From the NCBI GenBank assembly GCA_021405325.1, contig QWII01000173.1, positions 1 through 11,989 on the forward strand: a stretch of DNA of 11,989 bases, in the 5' to 3' direction. Positions 6,956-11,989 of the stretch are shown in pieces. The position numbers and the translations under genes are program-made. Within the stretch, counting starts at the first letter, position 1, and each line of letters starts with the position of its first letter. The notes under the pieces were generated by a model. It was not told the origin of the DNA, did no database searches, and worked only from the letters and a program-made list of their open reading frames with translations. The stretch is from Caldilinea sp. CFX5. Lineage in GTDB: Bacteria; Chloroflexota; Anaerolineae; Caldilineales; Caldilineaceae.

Positions 6956-7812
6956 TCCTGAGCAAACCACTTGGCGTACAGCTCATCCATCTTGCCGTCA
7001 GCCTTCATCGCTTCCAGCGTGGCGTCGATGGGCGCCTTCAGCGGGCTGCCCTTGCCGAACATAAAGCCCAGCTCTTCCGACTTGATCGCCTGCTCGATCA
7101 GCTTCACCGAATCCGGGTTGGCGCCCACATAACCCAAGCCGGAGACATTGTCGATCATCACTGCATCGACATCACCGGCGATCAACGCCTGCACTGCCGG
7201 GCCAAATTGGTCAAAAGCGACAATGCGATCTTCGCCCAACAACTCAGCGGCGGCGTCATAGTTGGTGGTGCCGATCTGGGTGCCGATCTTCAGATCCGCC
7301 TGGGCGACAAATTCATCCGGGCTGGTAAAACGCTCCTCATCGGCGCGCACCAGCAGCATCTGCTGGGAAGAGATATAAGGGATGGAGAAATCGACATGTT
7401 CGGCACGCGCTTCGGTGATGGTGATCCCGTCGGCGGCCACATCAAAGGTCTCCATGCCACCCTGACCGCCCATGATAGCGACCATGGCGTCCCAACTGGT
7501 CTCGACAAATTCGGGCTGGCAATTGATGCGCCCGCAAATTTCGCGGAAGATGTCATAGTCGTAGCCGACCGCTTCTTTGGTATCGGGGTCAATGTAGTTG
7601 AAAGGCTGGTAGGCATTCTCCACGGCAATGCGCAATGTACAGCCTTGCAGATCGGGCTTGCCGTCCTTCTCCCCCACCGTGACCTGGCTACAGGGCTGGC
7701 TGGCCGCTGCGGCGCCACTACCATCACCGACCGGTTGGGCAACCGGCACACAAGCGACGAGGACAAGGGTCAACACGACGAATACCAAGAGCAATGAGTT
7801 GCGTTTCTTCAT
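6952..7812 (-). CDS. Amino-acid ABC transporter substrate-binding lipoprotein (family 3)
   Basis: The 286-residue product captures a polar amino acid outside the membrane and delivers it to the permease. The signal peptide (1-20) ends in the lipobox LVAC with C21 as the lipidated residue, followed by a flexible Ala/Gly/Ser linker to about 40. The SBP_bac_3 fold covers about 57-284: the GYDYDIFREI segment (83-92) and the family signature DGITITEARAEHVDFSIPY (128-146) with R136, which normally binds the ligand carboxylate. The exact amino acid cannot be read from sequence. An upstream in-frame ATG at 7857 exists, but GGGAG at 7822-7826 lies 9 bases before ATG 7812 and the signal peptide starts properly there. 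The stop codon lies in the repeat at 6848-6955. It is the first gene of a two-gene unit with the permease. Confidence 0.93.
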   Translation of the reverse strand: MKKRNSLLLVFVVLTLVLVACVPVAQPVGDGSGAAAASQPCSQVTVGEKDGKPDLQGCTLRIAVENAYQPFNYIDPDTKEAVGYDYDIFREICGRINCQPEFVETSWDAMVAIMGGQGGMETFDVAADGITITEARAEHVDFSIPYISSQQMLLVRADEERFTSPDEFVAQADLKIGTQIGTTNYDAAAELLGEDRIVAFDQFGPAVQALIAGDVDAVMIDNVSGLGYVGANPDSVKLIEQAIKSEELGFMFGKGSPLKAPIDATLEAMKADGKMDELYAKWFAQE

Positions 7813-7868
7813 CTTCTCTTTCTCCCAAATGTATGTTAGCGGATTACGGTTTACCAAAGACCCGTTCC

Positions 7869-7914
7869 TAGCCGTTCCGTCATTGGCAGGCGGACGCCAG
7901 TCACGGACCGGCTA
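7869..7914 (-). repeat. Imperfect hairpin in the leader of the binding-protein gene
   Basis: Arms 7869-7887 and 7896-7914 match at 16 of 19 positions around an 8-nt loop. If the promoter at 7955-7983 is right, this folds within a leader of about 135 bases, 57 bases before the start codon. It could be regulatory or another decayed intergenic repeat. No known riboswitch pattern was recognised. Confidence 0.5.
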
Positions 7915-7954
7915 GACGCGGGATAGTTGCTGTAAAAGTAAGGAAGTTTGTACG

Positions 7955-7983
7955 ATTGTACGAGGATAGCCGACTTTGAGCAA
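7955..7983 (-). promoter_or_regulatory. Putative promoter of the ABC transporter unit
   Basis: On the minus strand TTGCTC (7978-7983) and TACAAT (7955-7960) are 17 bases apart; the -10 matches consensus at five of six positions. The -10 lies within two direct copies of TGTACGA (7949-7955 and 7957-7963, plus strand), 8 bases apart, which could be an operator. Confidence 0.45.
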
Positions 7984-8008
7984 ATTTTGCAGGACTCTAC
8001 TGCAAAAA

Positions 8009-8128
8009 GTGCTGCGTGGCCTTCGACAGGCTCAGGCCACGCAGCACGAATCACGCAGCACGCAGCACGCAGCACGAATTACGAATCACGAATTACGAAT
8101 TACGAATCACGAATCACGCAGCACGCAG
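8009..8128. repeat. 14-bp hairpin joined to a 13-unit 7-bp tandem array
   Basis: The hairpin arms are 8009-8022 and 8034-8047 with the loop TCGACAGGCTC; CCTTCGACAGGCTCAGG in its middle is a sequence I recall as a common dispersed intergenic repeat (unverified). From 8038 to 8128 follow thirteen exact 7-bp units of two kinds, A = CACGCAG and B = CACGAAT or TACGAAT, in the order A B A A A B B B B B B A A. There are no spacers, so it is not a CRISPR. It lies between the divergent promoters of the ABC transporter and kinase units. Confidence 0.88.
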
Positions 8129-8129
8129 C

Positions 8130-8160
8130 TTGCACAACCAACCCCTACTCTCGGTATAAT
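8130..8160 (+). promoter_or_regulatory. Promoter of the kinase operon, probably leaderless
   Basis: A perfect -10 TATAAT is at 8155-8160, with TTGCAC at 8130-8135 as a partial -35 (19-base spacing). The start of transcription would fall near 8167, about four bases before the kinase ATG at 8171, leaving no room for a ribosome binding site. This suggests a leaderless or near-leaderless mRNA. Confidence 0.6.
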
Positions 8161-8170
8161 AGCATCACCT

Positions 8171-9340
8171 ATGTATACTTTTGATCTGAAATGGTTTCTG
8201 TTGGCGCTGCTGCTGGCAATGGGCGGCTTGGTGCTGGCGACCATTGGCGCAATGCGCTGGTGGCAGCGCCGGCGACAGCGCTTGGCCGCGTTGACCACGC
8301 TACAAACAGTGCTGGTCAATGCCCCGGTGGCGGTGGTCGCCCTGGATCAGCACAGCTTTATTCACTATGCGAATCCAGCGGCGCAGCGCTTACTGGCGCT
8401 TACCCCAACCCAACAGACCCTACCCAAGACGGCCTGGGCCGGCGCATTGCAACGCGATTGGCAGATGCTCGACGAGCAACGTGCGGAGGCGGGGCGCTAT
8501 CGCACCCTCCAACTCGACAGCCAAACCGAACAGCCGCTGACCGTGCGCTGGTGGCTGACCCGTTGGTATGAGTTGACCCTGCTCTTTGTCACGGACATCA
8601 CCACCCAGCAGCGGAGCGAGCAGGCGGCGCAGGTGCTCCTCAGCGACCTGGCCCATGAGTTGCGCACCCCGCTGGCGACGCTGCTCACTCACCTCGAAGT
8701 GCTGCGCTTGCCCGCGCTGGCTGACGCGACGCGCAGTCAATCGCTCGACTTTATGAAGACCGAAGTGCAGCGGCTGGTGCGCTTGAGCAATAACTTGGTC
8801 GAGTTGGGGCGGCTGCAAGCCAGCGGCTTGTTGGCCCCGCAAGCGGTTGATCTGCCGGCGCTGGTTGAAAGCCTGCTCCTCCAAGTGCGCCCCAATGCCA
8901 CAGAACGCCAGATGCAGGTGAGCCTGACGGTACAAGGCCGACCGACACCGGTGTTAGGCGACCCCGACCGTTTACGCCAGCTTTTCTTAAATCTGGTCGA
9001 GAATGCGATCAAATATGGTGCGCCCGGCAATCAGATCACCATCGCGCTGATTGCCGAAACACAGGGGATGGCCTGCGCCGTCTGTGATACTGGGCCAGGC
9101 ATCCCCGCCGACCAACTTCCCCACCTGACCCGGCGTTTTTATCGCGCGGCGCCGGCCGGCGTCAGTGGCAGCGGGTTGGGACTGGCGCTCGTTGCTGAGA
9201 TTTTACGCCAGCATCAGAGTCGTCTGGTCATTGAAAGCCAGACGGAAGGCGCGGCCCGCGGCACCTGTATGCGCTTTACCTTGCCCTTGGCGCAAGCCGT
9301 CGTCCCCCCTACGAAAGCGGAAGCGGCGGTGAGCATATGA
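8171..9340 (+). CDS. Membrane-bound PAS-like sensor histidine kinase
   Basis: The 389-residue kinase should autophosphorylate on His and pass the phosphate to a response regulator. One membrane helix (about 8-28) is followed by a basic WWQRRRQR stretch. A cytoplasmic PAS-like region (about 41-143) contains NAPVAVVALD and YANPAAQRLL. The HisKA dimerisation helix carries SDLAHELRTPL with H162. The ATPase domain shows N278 in NLVENAIKYG, the G1 box DTGPGIP (306-312) and the G2 box GSGLGLA (333-339). Only about seven residues precede the helix, so there is no extracytoplasmic sensor domain. Longer reading upstream of ATG 8171 crosses the 7-bp repeats and the promoter, so it is not coding. No ribosome binding site is present. 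Its stop overlaps the next gene's start by four bases (ATGA), suggesting coupled translation. Confidence 0.93.
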   Translation: MYTFDLKWFLLALLLAMGGLVLATIGAMRWWQRRRQRLAALTTLQTVLVNAPVAVVALDQHSFIHYANPAAQRLLALTPTQQTLPKTAWAGALQRDWQMLDEQRAEAGRYRTLQLDSQTEQPLTVRWWLTRWYELTLLFVTDITTQQRSEQAAQVLLSDLAHELRTPLATLLTHLEVLRLPALADATRSQSLDFMKTEVQRLVRLSNNLVELGRLQASGLLAPQAVDLPALVESLLLQVRPNATERQMQVSLTVQGRPTPVLGDPDRLRQLFLNLVENAIKYGAPGNQITIALIAETQGMACAVCDTGPGIPADQLPHLTRRFYRAAPAGVSGSGLGLALVAEILRQHQSRLVIESQTEGAARGTCMRFTLPLAQAVVPPTKAEAAVSI

Positions 9341-10902
9341 ATCACTTGCTGCAACACCGGCTGCGCTCCTTGCGCCATTGGTGGTGGCTGGCGCTCCCTC
9401 TCCTGCTCCTCTTCTACTGGCAGTTGCCGATCCAGGGGACGGTGATCGTCTCCTCAGTGCCGCTGGATGTCAACCCACAGTGGCCGCAGATCATGCTCGA
9501 TCCGCCGACGCCGCAGCCGGGCGATGAGGTGACGGTGACGGTGGTGGACAACACGCCCTGGACCCATGTCCGGCTGACGATTAACGGCGCCCCCGCCATC
9601 TTTGATACAGCGCAAACCCTGCCCGGCGGCGCCACCTGGCAATGGTCGTGGCATTTTATCATGCCAACTACCACAGCGGACCCAATGTCATCGGCGCGGG
9701 TGAGTGGCAACGCCGGCGCCCTTTTGGAGTTCTACCGTGATTGTGCGACGGGCTGCCGCTTGCGGGGACAGCGGCTGTTGCAACCGTTAATCGCCGCCCA
9801 GGAGGGGTTGCCCAAACCGGGCGGCCCGCCGACCAAACTTTGTGTTGATTTTCCTGATCCCCAGCGCGATTGGCATGGCCGTAGCGGTTGGGCCATTGAC
9901 CTGACCTACGCCCAACTGGCCGACGATGGCACGGATCGTTATTGGTCAGTCGATGAACTGGCGCAACGGGTCGCTCAAATGGCAGGCCAAGGGCTGCGCA
10001 TTCTGGTACGGGTGGACTATGCCAAAGAGCAAAGTCTGCCGCCCACCGATGACGCCCTGGCGCTGACCGCGTACCTGACCTATCTTCGCCGCCTGGCGCG
10101 CGATGAACGGTTGCGTCCGGTCTATGGCTATATTATCGGCAGCGGTTACAACACCGCGGAAGCCAACGCCGGATCTGCCGCCAAAGCAGTGACGCCGGCC
10201 TGGTATGCCCGCCTCTTCAACGGCGCCGGGCAAGCAGTGGCGCGTACCGACAATGTGGTGGCGACGGTGCGTTCGGAAAACCCGCATGTGCGCCTATTGG
10301 TCGGGCCGGTGCGCCCCTGGCGGCTTGACCAGGATGGGGCGCGGCGTTATCGGATCAACGCGCCGTGGCTCAACTATATGAACACCCTGGTCGCCACGTT
10401 GGATGCCGGCGCACAGGCCAAAGCCGCCGCCGGCATCCCCCTGGCCGCACCCGATGGTTTTGCCGTCAACGCCGCCGGCAATCCGTTGGCGCCGGAGTTG
10501 GGCGACCGTGATCCGGCGGGCGAACCGCTGGTCGAGCTGCCGCGGACGACCTGGAACGGCGCCCAAGCCGGCTTTCGGGTCTATCGCGATTGGCTTGCCA
10601 TTATCAACCAGTACCCGACGACGCAAGGGCTGCCGCTCTACATCACCGCCGCCAACACCTATGCCGCTGGCGCGCAACCGGATGTCTCCACTCCCAATAC
10701 TCTCCTGCCGGCGCAGAACTATCCGTCCGGTTGGCTCACCAACGCCCTGGCGGTCGTCAACCAGGAGCCGCAAGTCCATGCCCTCTGCTGGTTTCTCGAC
10801 CTGATTCCCGGCGACGACACTTGGGATGCGTTCAGTCTGGCCCGTCAGCCGGGGCGGTTGGTGGAGGCGGCGGCGGAGTTTGAAGCATTGTTGATGAAAT
10901 GA
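9337..10902 (+). CDS. Membrane-anchored glycosidase-like protein (probable pseudoenzyme)
   Basis: The 521-residue product has one N-terminal hydrophobic segment (about 15-30) and no lipobox, so it is probably a signal-anchored outside protein. Residues about 36-110 look like a beta-sandwich domain (PPTPQPGDEVTVTVVDNTPW). From about 165 onward it reads as a TIM barrel resembling clan GH-A glycosidases: GLRILVRVD (219-227), YGYIIGSGYN (263-272), TPAWYARLFN (286-295), VRLLVGPVRPW (318-328), LPLYITAANTYA (432-443) and VHALCWFLDL (480-489). In active relatives I expect a Glu in the fourth strand motif (G-N-E-P) and another in the seventh (Y-I-T-E); here these positions read GSGYN and ITAAN. It would then bind but not cut carbohydrate. 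The fold assignment is from pattern memory. It lies between kinase and regulator genes and overlaps the kinase gene by four bases. Confidence 0.7.
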   Translation: MNHLLQHRLRSLRHWWWLALPLLLLFYWQLPIQGTVIVSSVPLDVNPQWPQIMLDPPTPQPGDEVTVTVVDNTPWTHVRLTINGAPAIFDTAQTLPGGATWQWSWHFIMPTTTADPMSSARVSGNAGALLEFYRDCATGCRLRGQRLLQPLIAAQEGLPKPGGPPTKLCVDFPDPQRDWHGRSGWAIDLTYAQLADDGTDRYWSVDELAQRVAQMAGQGLRILVRVDYAKEQSLPPTDDALALTAYLTYLRRLARDERLRPVYGYIIGSGYNTAEANAGSAAKAVTPAWYARLFNGAGQAVARTDNVVATVRSENPHVRLLVGPVRPWRLDQDGARRYRINAPWLNYMNTLVATLDAGAQAKAAAGIPLAAPDGFAVNAAGNPLAPELGDRDPAGEPLVELPRTTWNGAQAGFRVYRDWLAIINQYPTTQGLPLYITAANTYAAGAQPDVSTPNTLLPAQNYPSGWLTNALAVVNQEPQVHALCWFLDLIPGDDTWDAFSLARQPGRLVEAAAEFEALLMK

Positions 10903-11002
10903 CAAGAAGACAAGAAGACAGGAAGACAGGAAGATAAGAAGATAAGAAGACAAGAACAACAACGAACATCTTCTGGTGTCCCCATCTTCCCTTCTTCTTG
11001 TC
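10901..11002. repeat. 8-bp tandem repeat with degenerate mirrored copy
   Basis: Seven direct 8-bp units of consensus GAYARGAA (GACAAGAA twice, GACAGGAA twice, GATAAGAA twice, GACAAGAA) fill 10901-10956 without a break. The reverse strand of 10967-11002 also reads in 8-bp steps (GACAAGAA, GAAGGGAA, GATGGGGA, CACCAGAA). The clearest pairing is 10901-10910 with 10993-11002. The first unit overlaps the TGA stop of the glycosidase-like gene. The repeat occupies most of the 121-base gap before the response regulator, so a hairpin may reduce read-through into it. Confidence 0.85.
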
Positions 11003-11010
11003 TTTGGTTT

Positions 11011-11015
11011 AGGGG
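11011..11015 (+). promoter_or_regulatory. Ribosome binding site of the response regulator
   Basis: AGGGG is 8 bases before ATG 11024. An in-frame ATG at 10976 would add 16 residues read from the mirrored repeat and is not supported. Confidence 0.6.
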
Positions 11016-11023
11016 TAAGCACG

Positions 11024-11665
11024 ATGGAACAGAAGATACGGGTCATGCTCGTCGATGATCACCCGCCCTTTCGGATTGGGATGCGGGTGCTGTTGGAACA
11101 AACTAGTGATATTCAGGTGGTAGCCGAGGCCGACACGGGGCGGGCGGCGCTGGAGCAATTGGCAGCCAGTCAACCCACCGTCGTCGTGCTGGATTGTCAA
11201 CTGCCGGATAGTGATGGACCGATCGTGGCGCAGGCGATCCAGGCGCGGCTGCCGATGGTGCGGCTGCTGGCGTTGAGCGCCTATGATGATTTGAAGTATA
11301 TCCGGGGCTTGTTGGCGGCTGGAGCCTTAGGCTATCTGCTCAAGAATGAAGCGCCGGAGACGATTGTCGCGGCGGTGCAGGCGGTGGCGGCAGGCCGCAG
11401 TTACTTTAGCGCCACCGTGGCGGCCCAATTTGCCCAACTGGCACGCCGCGCGGATCTCCCGGTGGCAGCGCCGACGGCACGCGAGCAAGAAGTCTTACAA
11501 CAACTGGCCAAGGGGCTGACCAATGCGCAGATTGCCCACACCCTGGGCATTGCCGAACGCACCGTGCGTTTCCACGTCGAAAACCTCTTCAGCCGCTTAC
11601 AGGTGGACAACCGCGTCGAAGCGGTGATGAAAGCCATGCGCTTGGGCTGGCTTGCAGAGCGGTGA
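11024..11665 (+). CDS. NarL/FixJ-type response regulator (receiver plus LuxR HTH)
   Basis: A 213-residue DNA-binding regulator of usual length. The receiver domain (about 5-120) has the acidic pair D11-D12, the phospho-acceptor D57 in VVVLDCQLPDSDG, S85 in LLALSAYDD and K107 in GYLLKN. The C-terminal LuxR helix-turn-helix (about 150-210) shows PTAREQEVLQQLAKG, NAQIAHTLGIAERTV and FHVENLFSRLQV. It should be phosphorylated by the kinase encoded two genes upstream and then control transcription; targets are unknown, though its own operon is a natural guess. NarL-type regulators usually pair with HisKA_3 kinases, whereas the local kinase is of the HisKA type. The TGA stop joins the hairpin at 11664-11733. 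Confidence 0.95.
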   Translation: MEQKIRVMLVDDHPPFRIGMRVLLEQTSDIQVVAEADTGRAALEQLAASQPTVVVLDCQLPDSDGPIVAQAIQARLPMVRLLALSAYDDLKYIRGLLAAGALGYLLKNEAPETIVAAVQAVAAGRSYFSATVAAQFAQLARRADLPVAAPTAREQEVLQQLAKGLTNAQIAHTLGIAERTVRFHVENLFSRLQVDNRVEAVMKAMRLGWLAER

Positions 11666-11733
11666 CAGGCGCGGATTGAGGGAGCGCGGATTTTCTTCCT
11701 AAAAAATCCGCGCTCCCTCAATCCGCGCCTGTC
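11664..11733. repeat. Perfect 31-bp hairpin with 8-nt loop
   Basis: Arms 11664-11694 and 11703-11733 are perfect reverse complements. The left arm begins inside the regulator's TGA stop and contains GCGCGGATT twice, 15 bases apart (11669 and 11684). The right arm runs into the truncated methyltransferase frame at about codon 32, so the hairpin marks a junction between an intact gene and a broken one. The edge GACAGGCG also occurs at the right edge of the hairpin at 5783-5853. It could terminate both strands, but no T-run follows. Confidence 0.9.
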
Positions 11734-11827
11734 GCAAGCACTCAAGCACTTCCGGGGGATAGCCGGGCCGGTAGCGAGCATAGTTATCGGCTCTGTCTGT
11801 GAAGCGTTGGGTCGGGTCGTCGATCAT
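11699..11827 (-). pseudogene. Truncated class I SAM-dependent methyltransferase, N-terminal remnant
   Basis: From ATG 11827 the frame reads about 32 residues typical of the start of a small-molecule SAM methyltransferase, including QRFTDRADNYARYRPGYPPEV. It then enters the hairpin arm at 11733, reads nine or ten repeat-derived residues and stops at 11699-11701. Such enzymes normally have 200 or more residues, and the SAM-binding motif is missing, so the product cannot be active. The ATG overlaps the stop of the upstream VOC gene (ATGA), the usual arrangement in an operon, so this was once a two-gene unit. Confidence 0.7.
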
Positions 11828-11989
11828 AGCGGTTGAATAAATTCCATGCGATTGCCGAACGGATCGATGACCTCGACGCACTTCGAGTTATAGAAGGTCT
11901 TCTCGATGCCGGGCCGCATCCTGCAGGCAATTCAGCAGGCCGGAACGAATAATCCGCTGATAATGCTCGACGAGATCGACAAGGTCGGA
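11824..11989 (-). pseudogene. Glyoxalase-like (VOC) gene, 3' part, frameshifted
   Basis: The last 30 or so codons read [12 protein letters not shown] then VEVIDPFGNRMEF and stop at 11824-11826, the C-terminal signature of small glyoxalase/bleomycin-resistance-like VOC proteins. That frame is closed upstream by TGA at 11932-11934. A different frame, open from the window edge, reads [19 protein letters not shown] and fits the preceding helix of the same family, but it runs to a stop at 11888-11890. A one-base frameshift between about 11917 and 11934 would join the two. The rest of the gene is outside the window. A sequencing error is possible, but the broken neighbour makes real decay plausible. 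Confidence 0.65.

Noticed and set aside
6916..7797. 293-codon open frame on the plus strand opposite the binding-protein gene
   Set aside because: It is antisense to a well-supported gene, starts in the tandem repeat and has no recognisable domain.
8038..8128. CRISPR array
   Set aside because: Units are 7 bp and contiguous without spacers; the same applies to the 8-bp arrays at 6851 and 10901, and no cas gene is present.
7976..8170. N-terminal extension of the histidine kinase (65 codons)
   Set aside because: It is mostly translation of the hairpin, the 7-bp array and the promoter; the membrane helix begins right after ATG 8171.
10294..11046. 250-codon open frame on the minus strand opposite the glycosidase-like gene
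   Set aside because: It reads through the 8-bp repeat and the antisense of a coding gene; its N-terminal part is repeat-derived.
1518..11733. Classical rho-independent terminators
   Set aside because: None of the long hairpins is followed by a T-run on the relevant strand, so they are listed as repeats with only a possible role in termination.

Overview
The window is moderately GC-rich bacterial chromosome. The gene types (folate-dependent TrmFO, an SH3-type lipoprotein, a TVP38/DedA-like membrane protein beside a MerA-like flavoprotein, a polar amino-acid ABC transporter, an HK/NarL system) and intergenic spaces packed with inverted repeats fit a Chloroflexota-like organism (Anaerolineae/Caldilineae type). 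That placement is an inference from gene style; there is no rRNA or marker gene to prove it. No tRNA, rRNA, CRISPR array or transposase gene was seen.

Layout. 1-60: nested palindrome. 122-1519 (+): trmFO. 1606-2661 (-): SH3-domain lipoprotein, converging on trmFO over a mirrored 8-bp repeat. 2662-3169: long gap with a promoter for the lipoprotein gene and a 24-bp hairpin. 3170-3919 (+): TVP38/TMEM64-family membrane protein. 3916-4085: two hairpin elements. 4197-5750 (+): MerA-like flavin disulfide oxidoreductase; the two proteins are known elsewhere as one fused polypeptide. 5783-5853: perfect 34-bp hairpin between convergent genes. 5900-6835 and 6952-7812 (-): amino-acid ABC permease and its lipoprotein binding protein, separated by a mirrored 8-bp tandem repeat; no ATPase gene is present. 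7813-8170: divergent promoter region with a 13-unit 7-bp tandem array. 8171-11665 (+): an apparent operon of membrane histidine kinase, membrane-anchored glycosidase-like protein and NarL-type response regulator. 11664-11989: a 31-bp hairpin, then (-) a methyltransferase remnant of about 32 codons and the frameshifted end of a glyoxalase-like (VOC) gene.

Two things stand out. First, nearly every gene boundary carries its own long inverted repeat, unrelated in sequence to the others. Three of these are built from 8-bp tandem units mirrored on both arms, and for six genes the stop codon lies in or at the edge of the element. None has the T-run of a classical intrinsic terminator. Second, the kinase/regulator operon includes an extracytoplasmic protein that looks like a clan GH-A TIM barrel whose two catalytic glutamates appear to be replaced. 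The kinase has almost no outside domain of its own, so this protein could be a sensory pseudoenzyme. That is a hypothesis from motif reading, not a demonstrated function.

Likely biology: tRNA T-loop methylation (TrmFO), envelope functions (lipoprotein, TVP38 protein with redox partner), polar amino-acid uptake, and a carbohydrate- or envelope-linked signalling operon.
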